Shown here: positions 1 to 12,180 of the stretch, one piece after another
How positions within the stretch are numbered: the first letter of the stretch is position 1
Layout of the letters: every line of letters starts with the position of its first letter
Assembly: GCA_030674185.1 (NCBI GenBank)
Contig: CM060307.1
Span: forward strand, 45,170,681 to 45,234,680
Length of the DNA stretch: 64,000 bases
DNA from: Monoplex corrugatus
Lineage: Eukaryota; Mollusca; Gastropoda; Littorinimorpha; Ranellidae
Reading direction: 5' to 3'
The notes under the pieces: model-generated
Database searches by the model: none
Told to the model about the DNA's origin: nothing
Seen by the model: only the letters and a program-made list of their open reading frames with translations
Translations under genes and position numbers: made by a program

Positions 1-128
1 CTTTAGTACAGATATAGTTTGAATAATAAAGGTAACAAGTCTTTTGTTATCAAGGGAAGTGCTGTGTGTTAAAAACAGTAAGTAATGTAGCTTGTTTTGA
101 CAACAAAGAATCCTGATAACATGTGCAT

Positions 129-228
<100 letters not shown>

Positions 229-265
229 ATGTGTGTATGTAATAAAAATAGTAATGACAGGAGAC

Positions 266-470
266 CCACATGGTCAGGATGGTTAACACAGCTAGGGAAG
301 CCTCGGCTCAGATATTGCACTGTTGACAGCCTCTCAAAGACAACAGCTTTCTGCAGGGGAGGTAAGCCAGTGTAATCACATACTAGCACAAGCTCCTCTT
401 CTGTCACAGCTTCCTGCAGCTGACCCAGCTGTCCGTGGTGAACTGCCTGATGAATTCGTTCCACTTGGAC
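266..470 (-). CDS. Ankyrin-repeat protein gene, third coding exon (gene runs off left edge)
   Basis: This exon follows an AG acceptor (complement of 471-472, preceded by AATGTTGC) and opens in phase 0, matching the phase 0 end of the exon at 1103-1298. It encodes an ankyrin-type segment: a helix pair around HQAVHHGQLGQLQEAV, then the turn DYTGLPPLQKAV and the helix STVQYLSRGFP. Ankyrin repeats are protein-binding scaffolds. The donor is uncertain: GTGGGT after base 270 or GTCTCC after base 266. The second leaves a residue pattern that would continue naturally into another repeat. Further exons should lie left of the window. The reading frame past the donor runs into a CA microsatellite and is not coding. 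The exact ankyrin family member is not recognised. Confidence 0.72.
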
Positions 471-630
471 CTGCAACATTGAGCATGGCTGAATGAATGA
501 ATATTATTTGCCAGTGGGAAGATTTTCTGAACACATTATTGTAACTTGTTACTAATGTTAGCACGTTGGACCAGAAACTTATCACTTTAACATGAACCAG
601 AAGGAAAAAAAAAAGAACAATAAGAACGTG

Positions 631-880
631 TATTTAATACACGACAGGTACACATTTTTGGCCAACTGACCTTTGGCAAGCGAAAGATGATAAACAAATA
701 AACACCAGATACAAAAATTAGTCAGTTTATTCCTTTTCTCACACAGGACAGAGCAGCAGGGAAGTTTCAGTCTTTCTTTCCTAATTTTTGTATCTGGTGT
801 TTGTTTGTTTGTTATCTTACGCTTGACAAAGGCCAGTAGGCCGAAAATTTGCGCCTTCTTGTCTTGTTGTATTAAATATA
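631..880. repeat. Imperfect inverted repeat with 58-bp loop (hairpin-like, intronic)
   Basis: The left arm 631-722 and right arm 781-880 are reverse complements with scattered mismatches; for example ACACCAGATACAAAAATTAG on the left pairs with CTAATTTTTGTATCTGGTGT on the right. The whole structure sits in the intron between ankyrin exons 2 and 3. The GGCCAGTAGGCCGAAAA segment resembles hairpin ends common in dispersed animal repeats. It could be two opposite-strand insertions of one short element or a hairpin-type MITE. Confidence 0.75.
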
Positions 881-899
881 CGGTTTTTGTTTTGTTTTG

Positions 900-902
<3 letters not shown>

Positions 903-959
<57 letters not shown>
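903..959. repeat. (TG)n microsatellite
   Basis: A pure TG run of about 28 units lies within the intron between ankyrin exons 2 and 3, preceded by TTTTG repeats. Confidence 0.96.
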
Positions 960-965
<6 letters not shown>

Positions 966-1102
966 GTTCCTGTTTGCTTGAATGCAGGCAGTCACACTCG
1001 TTTTGGATTTCTGTTGTATCAAGTACCCTGGACATAACATGTGTACACACAGGCGCATTATATAGTGACTAATAGTTATACATTGAGGTTAAAGATACAT
1101 AC

Positions 1103-1298
1103 CTGAAGCCTCAGAATCTCCATTTGACAGTGGTAACCTTGTGTGAGGTGAGTTTCATTATTGTTGTCCCTGGATTGTATGGGTGGCCAGGCATTCCAGC
1201 CTGTCTGAAAGAGCTTGAGGAGCGTTTGTGTATCGTCACTGTCTTGCATACCAGCTACTCGACGTATAAGCTGGTGCTCCACATCTATCATCTGATAC
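1103..1298 (-). CDS. Ankyrin-repeat protein gene, second coding exon
   Basis: The acceptor AG is the complement of 1299-1300 and the donor GTATGT is the complement of 1097-1102. The exon is 196 nt. Its first base completes the split arginine codon left by exon 1 (AG plus G), giving a continuous frame through YQMIDVEHQLIRRVAG and DDTQTLLKLFQTGWNAW to MEILRLQ. It ends in phase 0. The segment links the ankyrin units in exons 1 and 3 and is mostly helical and polar, with no motif I can name. The agreement of reading phase across three exons is the main reason for believing this gene. The intron to exon 3 (471-1102) carries a 250-bp inverted repeat and a TG microsatellite. Confidence 0.72.
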
Positions 1299-2648
1299 CT
1301 GGCAACATGAAGATGGACATGATATGATATTGATGCTGTCAGTAATAGTATGTATTCAGTGTAAGCTTGCCCAACTGCCGAGTTCTCTTAAAAGTATTGT
1401 CATGCTTTGGGGCCTTTTTTAAAGGTGTCAGCAACTTTTATTCTGACCAGTTATGTCTTTTTTAGTGGCATAACCCTTTGCCACCCTGTCCTGCCACCCC
1501 AAACACCATTCTGGCTCTATATCAAAACATGCAACCAACCTGTATTTATTCCGTTACAGCACCAGTACCAAAAAGTAATATGAAGAGTATCATTATCAAA
1601 CTTCTTCAAGGCCACCCAGTGACCCATTAGAAAAACACCTGCTTCTCTGCTGGTTCACTCTTTTATAGTGTTCATTTTTGCCTGTGATGACTTGAAATAC
1701 CCTGGACACCCCACACTCTTTTTCTGCTCTGGAGTGAAGCCCACATTATTACACTTCCAAAAACAGCCCCTGTAAATCACGGACACTTAATACCTTCACA
1801 TGAAATTAATCAAGCTAAGACATTTTGTTAATATTGATGTTGTTGCGGATGTCTGTTTATGGTATTAAACATACAACATGGTTCTAAGCTTCATGTTTTC
1901 ATGTATCCTGGCATCATAACCAATCTACAGCAATACAGACATCTGTAATGCTCCCCAGAAAATATTAACAATGCCTTGCAAATGCATCCCTGGAGTGAGT
2001 GACAGTTGTTTGCATGATCACATCTGTACTTCTGGCATGCTCATGTCTTATTAGGAGCTGGTTTGGGTTGAAAAATCTTACAATGGTTGGTAATTGTAAG
2101 CTGATGGAGATTCGAACCCACAATCTTCCGCTTTTCCCTTTTATCTTCTAATCAGTTAATGGTAATAGTTCATGAGAAAGAGACGGGATGGAGTGGGGAT
2201 TGGGGAAGCTCAGAGAATGGAAATGTTCATTCAGTGTTTAACATCACAAGTGCATTCATGTTCATCATCATCATCATTATCATCATGAACTGTTTGTTTT
2301 CAGGTAAACATGCATATATTACTGACATTTACAACAGATCTACTGAAGACTCAAAATAAATCAGTAATGCAACATTCACAGAACTTGAAATATGCAGTGT
2401 TTACAGTAATCTGATCAGAAACAGGTTCTTAGACATTAAATTTTCTATGGCACTAAACAGCCGGTATATGTTCCAAAGAGGTAGGAACAAACGTTTAAAA
2501 TGTATGACAGAAATTGCGATTTCTGTTTCTGAATCATCCTGTGTGTATGAATCAGCTTAGAAACATTTTAACTGCTATTCTAAATGGATGCACCATACAA
2601 ACATCAATACAGAAAGTATGAATAGCCATGGTGTATAAGAAGATTTAC
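1299..2648 (-). other. Intron 1 of the ankyrin gene
   Basis: This is a 1350-bp intron bounded by GTAAAT and TTGCCAG on the minus strand. Apart from a tRNA-like SINE fragment near 2060-2165 and a short TCA run at 2262-2285, I see no exon, conserved motif or other repeat. Confidence 0.65.
2060..2165 (-). repeat. Possible tRNA-derived SINE fragment
   Basis: On the minus strand a perfect Pol III B-box-like GGTTCGAATC (2111-2120 region) follows a GATTAGAAG tract, as in the tRNA-derived head of SINEs. A convincing A box and a foldable acceptor stem are missing, so this is a fragment at best and not a tRNA gene. Confidence 0.3.
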
Positions 2649-2878
2649 CTTACTGCCAAATCCAGCGCTGTGTGTCCATTGTCGTCCCGGAAACCCAGAA
2701 AGACTTTCTGTGCTAGGTACTCCACCAGGTCCTTTTGTCCCAGTTCAATGCATATGTGTAGATAGGACTTCCCAGACCTGTCCCTGAGATTGACATCTTG
2801 TTCCCTAACACTGCAGCCAAGTGCTGCCAAGTCTCCATCCAAAATGGCTTGATAGATGTCACTGTCCTCAAAAGCCAT
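2649..2878 (-). CDS. Ankyrin-repeat protein gene, first coding exon with start codon
   Basis: The frame starts at an ATG (complement of 2876-2878) reading MAFEDSDIYQAILDGDLAAL and continues 76 codons to a good donor, AG|GTAAAT. The core is ankyrin-like: DRSGKSYLHICIELGQKDLVEYL followed by RDDNGHTALDLAV, with the TALHLA-type turn replaced by SYLHIC and TALDLA. The methionine is taken as the start because it precedes a helix typical of an ankyrin N-cap and no acceptor is needed; a further upstream coding exon cannot be excluded. The exon ends in phase 2. Intron 1 is 1350 bp. The gene faces away from a plus-strand gene, and the region between them holds two X-box motifs. Function beyond protein-protein scaffolding cannot be stated. 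Confidence 0.7.
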
Positions 2879-3130
2879 TTAGTATTATATGCATGAAATA
2901 ATCACTGTTTATATCACTGTTTTTTATAACAGGGTGCTTCCATTCCTGAAAGCAGATGCTTTTTTAATCAGTTTTTGTTAGAACATAATTATTCTAAGAT
3001 TTGTGTTCCCCCTCAATAGATAAAATAGTTAAGTATTTCCTGTGCTGTGTTCACTTTATGTGAACATAAACAACCTTCATCAAAATTTTCCAAGGCTCAC
3101 TAGACTAACAGTCTCCCCTTTCCCTCATCT

Positions 3131-3231
3131 TTGGTGCACAAATATATTCAAACTTCCAAAAGACCACATGAGCATATTTATTTAATGTGCAAATATGTCC
3201 AAACTTCCAGAAGACCACATGAGCATATTTG
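3131..3231. repeat. Two-copy tandem repeat, period about 51 bp
   Basis: The block containing AAACTTCCAAAAGACCACAT recurs 51 bp later with two substitutions. It is followed by a run of 17 G at 3250-3266. It lies in non-coding DNA upstream of the ankyrin gene. Confidence 0.85.
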
Positions 3232-3607
3232 ACACTGTTTATTCTGAAAGGGGGGGGGGGGGGGGGAGAAAACAAACATGAGCCGACACTCCACACTCCA
3301 TCCCCCTGCCCCACCCCCACCCCCTTCTCTTAGAAGTGAAACAGTCTTCGTTACATTTTAGTAGTGGTGCGACATTGCAAAGTTAAATAGTTTTTCAAGA
3401 TATTTGATCGTTTATCTGTGAAAATGAATACACATACGTGCTGAATCATGTTTACTTTCCTATTCTTGTAATTCAAGCATTTATCATGAAATACTGTACA
3501 ATTGTGACTTACATGTGGAGCTAGACCTGTAGTCTGCGTAGGTTACGATCCATTCGCAAACAGCTTGGAAATCATTACAGATTCATTTTTGTATTTGTAC
3601 GCATTTA

Positions 3608-3689
3608 GATAAACACACACATATGCATGCGTGCATGCACCCACACACGCGCGCCTGCAAACACACATACGCACGCACACATGCATGCG

Positions 3690-3748
<59 letters not shown>

Positions 3749-3812
3749 CACTCACACACACACACACACATACACACTCACTCACTCACTCACTCACTCA
3801 CACACACACACC
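3608..3812. repeat. Compound CA-rich microsatellite with (ACTC)n segment
   Basis: Interrupted CA repeats carry GCATGC-type interruptions on the left, a pure core near 3693-3743, and an ACTC run at 3775-3799. Apparent reading frames through it are His-Thr or Cys-Val repeats and are rejected. Confidence 0.95.
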
Positions 3813-4307
3813 AGGTCAACCGTAATTGGTAATCATTTAAAGATTTTTTTTCAGTGAAAGAGAGAAGAATTAAAGAAACATAGGTAGGATAGAAATTGAA
3901 AAATACACATTCAACCCATACTGTCCGCGTTGCCTGGTTTCAAGAGAAAAGTACATCATAATCCCATTTAAGTTGACACTGATTTCAGTTTTCACTCCAG
4001 TAGACTATCACAGTATACACAGTGATGCCACAATATCTAATAGTCAATAAAAACGGTGAGTAATACAAGGAGATGTGCTACAGTAGCTGTCAGTTTTATC
4101 CCACAGAACTGCAGGCTTGCTTAGTGACGATCACTGATATTTGTATTATATGTCTCCATTGGGAATAATCACACAGCCACAGAACTGTACCTTGTCTTGT
4201 GCTCTTTGCGTGTGCTGGATCAGGCTATATTGATATTTTTGGTTAGTCCCAAGCCACCAGTGTACAAGCCTGCATTGCTGCAAACTGTCAGGATGGGTAA
4301 TAAAAGC

Positions 4308-4321
4308 GTTGCTATGGTGAC
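4308..4321 (+). promoter_or_regulatory. X-box (RFX-factor binding site), upstream copy
   Basis: GTTGCTATGGTGAC fits the nematode-defined X-box consensus RYYNYYATRRNRAC at every position and is near-palindromic, like the vertebrate RFX site. RFX proteins bind such sites in promoters of ciliary genes. It lies 1.4 kb upstream of the ankyrin start codon and 46 bp from a second match. Function is inferred from motif and position only. Confidence 0.5.
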
Positions 4322-4353
4322 ATTACAGCCGGTTCCTAGATTGTGTGGTGGGC

Positions 4354-4367
4354 GTTTCTATGGTAAC
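4354..4367 (+). promoter_or_regulatory. X-box (RFX-factor binding site), downstream copy
   Basis: GTTTCTATGGTAAC also satisfies RYYNYYATRRNRAC fully and keeps a perfect GGTAAC half site. It has the same orientation as the copy at 4308-4321. The pair lies between the minus-strand ankyrin gene and plus-strand candidate exons, as expected for a shared promoter or enhancer. Confidence 0.5.
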
Positions 4368-4369
4368 AG

Positions 4370-4824
4370 TAAACGTTTGGTGCCAAACAGCTTTCTATCT
4401 AAATAGCATTATGGCCATTGACAAGATGCAAATGAGGACTTGCAGAGTGTAATGCCTGTCAGAGCGATTTCTCAGTACTATTGATTGCCATGATCAATAT
4501 CATCAGGCTGAAAACAACGATCCAGCCCACTAATTGGATTGTACACAAGCAGAAGCTTTTGAAGAGGGAAACCAGGAAGGGAGTCTGGCCATATTATAGA
4601 TTATCCGTCAGATACTGCAAGTATAGCATGACATTTATGTTTGTCTGGAGTTATTCAAAAGGCATCCATTGCACTTAGTTCAATTTGTGCCACACCTAAC
4701 TCTGCCAGCAGTTATTGGGCAGACTCCTTAAGCCTGTGTGTAACTATGTGCACTGGCAAGGTCTCAAAATAGGTGAGGGCAGCAAGGTCTGGGAATCACT
4801 GATCTCGCTAGAATAACTGGAGCA
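4370..4824. other. Non-coding stretch, nothing recognised
   Basis: Short open frames exist on the plus strand but show no domain, no splice logic and no repeat structure. A first exon of a plus-strand gene may lie here but cannot be identified. Confidence 0.4.
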
Positions 4825-4828
4825 TTAA

Positions 4829-5014
4829 CCCTTTGACTCCCGCACCCTGTCCACCAGCATCCTGCATTGTCAACCATGCTAGCAAAGCAAACACTTAACT
4901 CTTTGGCTCCCTCACCCTGTCCACCATGCTTCCTTGAGGAAACTTAAGAATAGGATGAGGGAGTCATAGGGTTATGGTTTTGCAGTTGGTGGATAGGGTT
5001 CAGGAGTCAAAGGG
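4829..5014. mobile_element. piggyBac-like MITE, copy 1
   Basis: The element begins TTAA|CCCTTTGACTCC and ends GGAGTCAAAGGG|TTAG, with inverted termini and an internal half that repeats the CCCTGTCCACCA motif in both orientations. TTAA target sites and CCC..GGG ends are characteristic of the piggyBac superfamily. There is no transposase, so it is non-autonomous. The right target duplication is imperfect. Related copies lie at 28087, 51704 and 60656. Confidence 0.65.
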
Positions 5015-5274
5015 TTAGAATAGGCTGTTTGTTGCTAGGTGGGATTGAACACAAGAGAACATTTTGAGTCCAGGGCTTTATCACAATTTTGAGCAAACCC
5101 AGCCTGCATTAAAAAAAAAAGGGGGGGCACGGGGCCTGCCAGTTCTCTTATCTTGAGTTCAATCCCATCCAGCAACATGAAAATTGGCATGTTTGCTGCC
5201 CACCATTTTTAATCATTTTTTTTAACATGTTTATACCTTTATGCATGCATACTTACATATAATGCGTAGATTTT
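5015..5274. other. Non-coding spacer
   Basis: Unremarkable AT-rich DNA with a short A and G homopolymer tract near 5110. No feature is recognised. Confidence 0.4.
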
Positions 5275-6129
<855 letters not shown>

Positions 6130-6145
6130 TAAATAATTCATCTGG

Positions 6146-6149
<4 letters not shown>

Positions 6150-6237
<88 letters not shown>

Positions 6238-6265
6238 CCCTCTCTCTTCCCCTCTATCTCTCTCT

Positions 6266-6312
<47 letters not shown>

Positions 6313-6344
6313 TGCCTCATTTCTCTTTGTCTTGCGCACTCACA

Positions 6345-6433
<89 letters not shown>

Positions 6434-6468
6434 CACACGCACACACACTTCACACGCACACACACTTT
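6150..6468. repeat. (CT)n-(AC)n-(AC)n compound microsatellite, copy 1
   Basis: A CT tract of about 90 bp is followed by two AC tracts separated by a CTGCCTCATTTCTC-containing spacer and then by CTTCACACG repeats. It starts 20 bp inside the left duplication boundary. Reading frames of Arg-Glu and Cys-Val repeats are artefacts. Confidence 0.96.
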
Positions 6469-7189
6469 GTCCCTGTCTCTCTAACAGCATCCCAGTTGTT
6501 TAGTCAAGAGCGCAAACAGCCACATGAAATGTTGGCAATGTATATTCATCATTATTCATGTAATTGTTAACACGGAAAAATTGCATACTTTTTCTAGTGT
6601 TTCTGTATTGGAATATTAATGGTTCGTTTCTAAAGCCTGATACCTAACTGCCCCAGACAGCTAGCGTCCTTGATATACAAACTAAGGCTTAACTCTTGGA
6701 AAACAAAATATACACAGAATGTATGTATTTGTTCAAAAGCATTATCTGTCCACCATCTGCTCTTTGAATGTCCTATCTTACTTACGACATACAGAAATAA
6801 CTATCGATTTTTCATGTTCTGACTCTAGCGATATCCTTTACAACAAAAATAATGATATTATTTCGGTAGTCCAGCTGATTCTCAGATCCCCTGTTGGCAG
6901 ATTGTTATGAAGAGTTAATTAATTGTTGTCTTATTAATTGACACTGTTAACTTAATGTTCTGAATTCTTAATTGTAATTGTTCCCCTTCTTACATTCAAA
7001 CTCCCACTACCCCTTCCCATCCCCGTCCCCCACCCACCCCCTTTTTTTTTTCCTCTCCCTGTGTGTGTGTGTGTGTGTTCAAAAATCACTATTGTGAACA
7101 GACATTAAATAAAGACTCCATTCCATTTCTTAAACTTGCACATCTGGATTTTGTTTTCTTTGTCTATGAGTTCGATATTATTTGCTAAG
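6469..7189. other. Non-coding DNA (also 30083-30807 in copy 2)
   Basis: AT-rich sequence with a pyrimidine-rich stretch, a short GT run near 7056-7078 and an AATAAAG motif near 7108. Nothing coding is seen. Confidence 0.4.
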
Positions 7190-8055
7190 TCAAAACCTTT
7201 ATGGAAGACTACTTTACTTTCTGCCCGTTATGCCACTGGCGTGTAGGGCAGCATCAAAGTTTCTCTGTTCCATTCTGTTCTGGGTCAGCCTCTGTATAGT
7301 GCCCAGTTTCAGGGCTTTGATGTCTCCTGTTGTTTGTTGCCTGATGTTTTTTTTGGGGGGGGTTCCTCTCTTAATCTTACCTCAGATGTCCAGTGAATGA
7401 CAGTTAGGGTGCTGTTATCCTGCTGCATTCGGATGATGTGCCCAATCCATTTCCATCGTCTTTTCATGGTGATAGTATCCATGCTTTCTGTGTTTCATTG
7501 AGCAAGTTGTTGTTGATTGGAGATGATGTTTGGCCAGAAGATTAAGTTCTTCGGAGGTTCTTTGTGTGGAAGATGGCTTGGAAAAATCATTCTTTGTGCT
7601 CCACCGGCATTCAGAAGTGTGATTAGGATGGAAAGGACACAGCTCAGGTAGTTTTTGCTTGATATTGATGCTGTGTTAGGGGGACCTCCACAGGTTGTTC
7701 AGCATGAAGAACATGTTTATCGCTTTGCTGAGACAGTTCTTGATGTCGCTGCCTGCTATTCCTTCATGTCTGACAATGCCACCAAGGCCGATGAACTCTG
7801 CATTTGTGAGGAAGTCTGTGCCCCATGAATTTGAAGTGGTGAGGGATTTGGGGTGTGCACTGTCATCACCTCTGCTTTCTTCTGGTTGATTTCTAGATCT
7901 ACTTGTTATGTGGAGATGTTGAACAAGATGAATATCAATTAATGCTTGTTTGAGAGAGATTGAAATAATTGTTTGTACGTATTGTTTGGGGGGGAAAGGC
8001 AATGAATTATGAATAAAGCATTGTAGAGAAAAGCGATGATTGATTTTTAACAAAA
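7190..8055 (-). pseudogene. Decayed RTE-like LINE, 3' end of the reverse-transcriptase ORF, copy 1
   Basis: Minus-strand translation in several frames gives the C-terminal landmarks of an RTE-like LINE polyprotein: a segment with FIGLGGIVRHEGIAGSDIKN and KAINMFFMLNNLWRS (about 7680-7810), then after frameshifts RRWKWIGHIIRMQQDN (about 7430-7475), and finally a DPEQNGTE tail near 7270. Catalytic RT motifs are upstream and missing. Frameshifts and stops separate the pieces, so this is an old, 5'-truncated fragment. The same fragment recurs in copy 2 of the duplication. Confidence 0.7.
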
Positions 8056-8852
8056 GATTGATAAGATGGAAGGAGGGGACACACAGACAATTTGACCAGC
8101 CTATTTTGTGTTCGTCTTGCGTGTGATGGCAGAGTATTGAGTTGTGTCATATGAACTGCTGTTGTTTGTCCGTAATAGATGAAAGTTGTTGTTGTTGTTA
8201 TTGTTTTGGGGCCTTTACAAAGAAAATTCTTTTCTTTAAATTACAAGGTCCACAGTATCAAATGGTTAAATTACAAGTTCCATAATATCGGCCAATTATA
8301 TCGGAATATAAACAGATAACAATATGCAAAGATTCACAACAGAATATAAAACATAATTCTAAAGTCCAAACAATTAAACAGACTGCATCGTGACATCATA
8401 TCTTGTATAAACATACATAGTTTGCATTCTACAAAGATGAAAATTGATGGTATGATAAAAAGGGTGGATTTCTAGTGTTTTAAAGGTTTTTATGCACATT
8501 CACTGTCCCTGTGACATCAGTAGAGACAAACAGAATTAGCAATAAGCACCTTTATAGCAACACGTCTACCAGAGAAATAGAAGACCAGACTATTAATATT
8601 TTGCCCTTTTGCTAACAAAATCAGCTCAGATTATTTATATATTCTCTGTTTAAATATATGCTGAGATATCTGTTGGCCTCCATGTACGGCCTTCAGGACA
8701 ACTCAGCAAGGTGGTGAAAATGGGATGGGCACTAGCTGCTTGATCTTCACTGCTAGTTTAAGTTTTACTATTTATTATGATTATTTTTGTTATAATGATG
8801 ATTTTTTTGGTGATATTATGATAATGTTGTTATGCTTTGTTGACTGTTTCAG
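8056..8852. other. Probable intron 5' of the terminal exon (also 31674-32470)
   Basis: No coding signal is seen. The right end carries a T-rich tract and the acceptor TGACTGTTTCAG used by the exon that follows. Confidence 0.4.
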
Positions 8853-8998
8853 GCTACAACAACAACGCTGCTTACCCCAAACCAGGTTATGTGAATCCGG
8901 TTCCCTGGCAACATCCTGTTGTGCCCAAAGTGAAGCAGGACAAACCAAAGAAATCACGACCCAAAAAATATGTTTGGAATCCAGATAAATACTTTTGA
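8853..8998 (+). CDS. 3'-terminal coding exon with Lys/Pro-rich tail, copy 1
   Basis: The exon begins after TTTGTTGACTGTTTCAG and, entered in phase 1 (one base from the preceding exon), encodes YNNNAAYPKPGYVNPVPWQH followed by a basic stretch KVKQDKPKKSRPKKYVW and ends NPDKYF then TGA. The aromatic, asparagine and proline-rich start and the clustered lysines suggest a disordered, possibly nucleic-acid-binding C-terminus or a nuclear localisation signal. No domain is recognised. The exon that should precede it in the unduplicated locus has not been identified; it would lie left of 8.8 kb. Confidence rests on the acceptor, composition and stop, with no homology recognised. Confidence 0.5.
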
Positions 8999-11900
8999 GG
9001 CACCGTTATAGCCATTAGACCTGCTCATTTGGAAGTCCATCATGGAGCAAGAACTTGCCTTAGTGCTTATTGGAAACTGATCTGTCAGCAGAAAGCCAAA
9101 CAATTTGTCTCGGTTTCTGGGAAAGAAGGCAATTGCAAGTTCATATCTTTTGACTCTGTTCATGGCTCATACTTATGTCATTGTGATATCGTTCATTATG
9201 TTAACAAACAGTTGATAATGTTTTCCATTTGTGCTTGAAAATGGATTGTTTTTTGTTGTTACATATTATAGTGATTCCTGTTCCAGAACATTTTAGGCAA
9301 AACAGTCAGGCCTCTGGCCTTTGCAGTCTATATTTTTCACTACTCTGTCTATTCTTATGATATCCCACATACACCCATACACTCTACCCCTGTGCTTTTT
9401 ACGCACAGGCAATATTCTTGTTCTGGTATTTCTGTTAGTCCAAAAGCATTCTCTGTGTGTGTCTGTGGACAAAATCCAATAGTCTGCAAGGATTTCATTG
9501 ACGTTTATGAGTTGATCTTTATTTTTTGAAACTACAAACACGACTCAATGCAAAATCATAAACGCAGAAATGTGATCAAGCATAATCTATTATTGATGTG
9601 ACTGAGCAGAAATGTATTGATTTGTTAGCAAGGTTTGTATGTGTAAAGGGGTGAGTGTGTTTTTTTCCTCTCTTCTTCAGATCTGTTGTCTTATATTTCT
9701 GCATATGTTCCATTCACCTGTGATTATATGTAATTTATTTGTATGATTATATATTTTTAGTTATTAACTGTTTTTTTTTAATCTGGAACTCAAAATGAAG
9801 CAGAAAGCCTGTGCATGGTACCTCCATGACGGCCTAGTATGTCTGTCTATGCGTGTGTGTGGATGTCTAATATTACATACTGTGAACAGACCTAAATTCA
9901 AGGTTAATACATGTATACTTATCACTGGTAATCATACGTCTTTATTTGCACATACACACTAATAAAATAAAAAATCATTTAATTTCTCCTCCCCTGTGGA
10001 GATGCTAGGGGCTCTTTCATTATAAACAGTATCCCCACCTTCTGGAAATTCTGTATTAGAAATATCCTCTTTTCTGTCACTCACTTTGTTTCTGCCTTGC
10101 TCCTGTGCTTTCTGCCATTTCTTCCTATCATTTTCTGCCTTGCTGATCCATTCATCTGTTAAGTGTTTTATAGAGCCTTACATACTTTTTCATAGGATTG
10201 ATAATTGGTAATGAATTAAGTACATTTTTGGCTCAAAGACAATGTGATGTGCAGAAGCAGTTTTAGGTCATTTAGGCCTGTTTTTATACATGCTTTAGTG
10301 TCCTTAGTTATGTTCATGTTTGTAGTCAGTTTGATTTTTTTAAATCCCCTGGTGATAAATTGGACAACGTGGTCAACACCAGGGATATATCCTAAGATTA
10401 CATGCACAAATGTATTGATATGTGTACTTAATTTTCTTTTCCAGTTGTTCGGTTGTTGTTGTTTTTTTCCAGTGGGGTATAGTGTACATTTTGAGATGGT
10501 TATAGCCCTGATATGGCTCTGCACAGTCGGCTGGGCTTTAAACAGCGATAACAGTAGCAATGGCAATTTAATTTTTCTCAGTCCCATGCTGTTTCTGAAG
10601 GATTTTTCGGTTGTCAAGACCAACTCAACTGTAAGCATACAAATTTCAGCCGTGCAAATGTTTTAGCAGTGTCCAAAATGTATGCAAACAGATTCCTTTC
10701 GATCCATCAGATTTGTCAGATTGCATTATCTTACTTGTTTCAATTTGAAGCATGGGTGTGCATGAACACGTGCGTTTGTGTGTTGGGGAGGGGGCATGTT
10801 TTTACTTGCTATGTTTAACAGTTTATGTTATTAGGACTTTTATACTGAGACACAACATGCATATTTTTGTGAATACTGTTATTCCTGTGAGAATAAAAGT
10901 TATTGTAACATATCTCCTGTGTCTTGTCAACATTTCCACAGCTCAGCATACCCAGCATGCAGTTAAGGGTTTGCTAGATGGTTGTTGTTGTCGTTGTTGT
11001 TATGTTCAAAGATGTAAACCTACCTGTGATTAAAATGTTTTCACCAGTATTCACTCTCGCATTGATTGTACACACGAGTGATTTTGCCTGTTTTACGCAC
11101 AGGTAATGGTGATCCTATCAGACAAGGCCTTGCTGGTGCACAGGGCTTATGCACATTAGGTTTATGGATCGTGCCATAATTATTTTGGATGTTATCCCTC
11201 ACATAGTATCCGTGGTATCAGTGCATATGAAATTTATTCCAAGCACTGAGACACCATCGTGGAAAACTGCAACTATTAAAGTACAGCTTACCAAGGACAG
11301 AAACACAAAAGCATATGAGACATAATTATTTCTATTTAGCCTCAAGCACAATTACTGTTTCTAACACGTGCTGTCTTAGCTAGCTGAGTTTTCGGTCTTA
11401 AAAAGAATTTCAGTCGAGTGACATCCCTGGGCCTTGTTCTGGTACAGCCAGTCATTATCCTTCCCACATGGTAAGCTCCCAGTCGAGTTCCTTTGTTTCA
11501 TTCATTTTTCACACACCCAGCCTGTGCAGACATCTCAGGTTTTTCACTCTGTCTCGGCTGTTACTGTTGATCCACGCCTGTTGGTTTGTTGATCAGTCTT
11601 TCATTATGTTATTTACTGGCTTTCTTATCCTCAACCATGAGCAGTTAGAACAGCTATGATGAGAATTTTCTAAAGAAAAATGATAGTATTTCAGACGCGA
11701 TCTCCAATATTACTTCTCGAATGATTTTGGACATGCACCACATCAACACCAAAGAAACAGGGTTGATTCTGAATCGAAGGGTTTGTTGTGAATTGTTCGA
11801 CCCTTGCAACTCCCCCTTGAGTAATCAATCATTAAACTCACAACAACAACAACTTCCAACTCAGTCTGTAACTTCTTCACAATCATGTAAACCTCCAAAA

Positions 11901-12180
11901 ACTCAAGAACATTCGAACAAAAACAGTCCAACTAGTGCAGCCAGTCTAATCACAATCGCTCCCCAGTCTGATTCCATCAGCCCTCAATCAGGTGATCACT
12001 AGAGATCACACAGCCACCAGCACCCCTAACACGAGATGGCAGTACAACTCATGACAAGGACTTAGGTCCTGAAAACAGGTGTTCTAGTGCCACATATGTT
12101 TTTTCTTCTTCTAACCTATTTTACACTAGGCCTAAAGAGATTGACACATACTGCCTTCTGAATTTCCTGAGGTGATCAGT
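8999..12180. other. 3.2-kb stretch without recognised genes (also 32617-35798)
   Basis: It probably begins with the 3' UTR of the terminal exon; AATAAA-type motifs occur near 9960-9970. Paired 140-codon frames on both strands at 10216-10666 are chance openings of AT-rich DNA. A Ser/Gln-rich plus-strand frame at 11721-12002 has no recognisable domain. No repeat family was recognised. Confidence 0.45.

Larger units (their letters stand above)
2879..4307. other. Intergenic region upstream of the ankyrin gene
   Basis: No credible exon is seen. It holds the 51-bp tandem repeat, a G17 tract, and CA-rich DNA at 3608-3812. The ankyrin promoter presumably lies here or at the X-box cluster just to the right; no TATA box or initiator could be singled out. 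Confidence 0.5.

Noticed and set aside
10216..10666. Overlapping 140-codon frames on opposite strands (and 33834-34284)
   Set aside because: Mutually antisense, AT-rich, no domain or splice logic; chance openings.
11721..12002. Ser/Gln-rich 93-codon frame (and 35338-35619)
   Set aside because: Low complexity and no recognisable domain; possibly a retroelement ORF1 relic, but not supportable.
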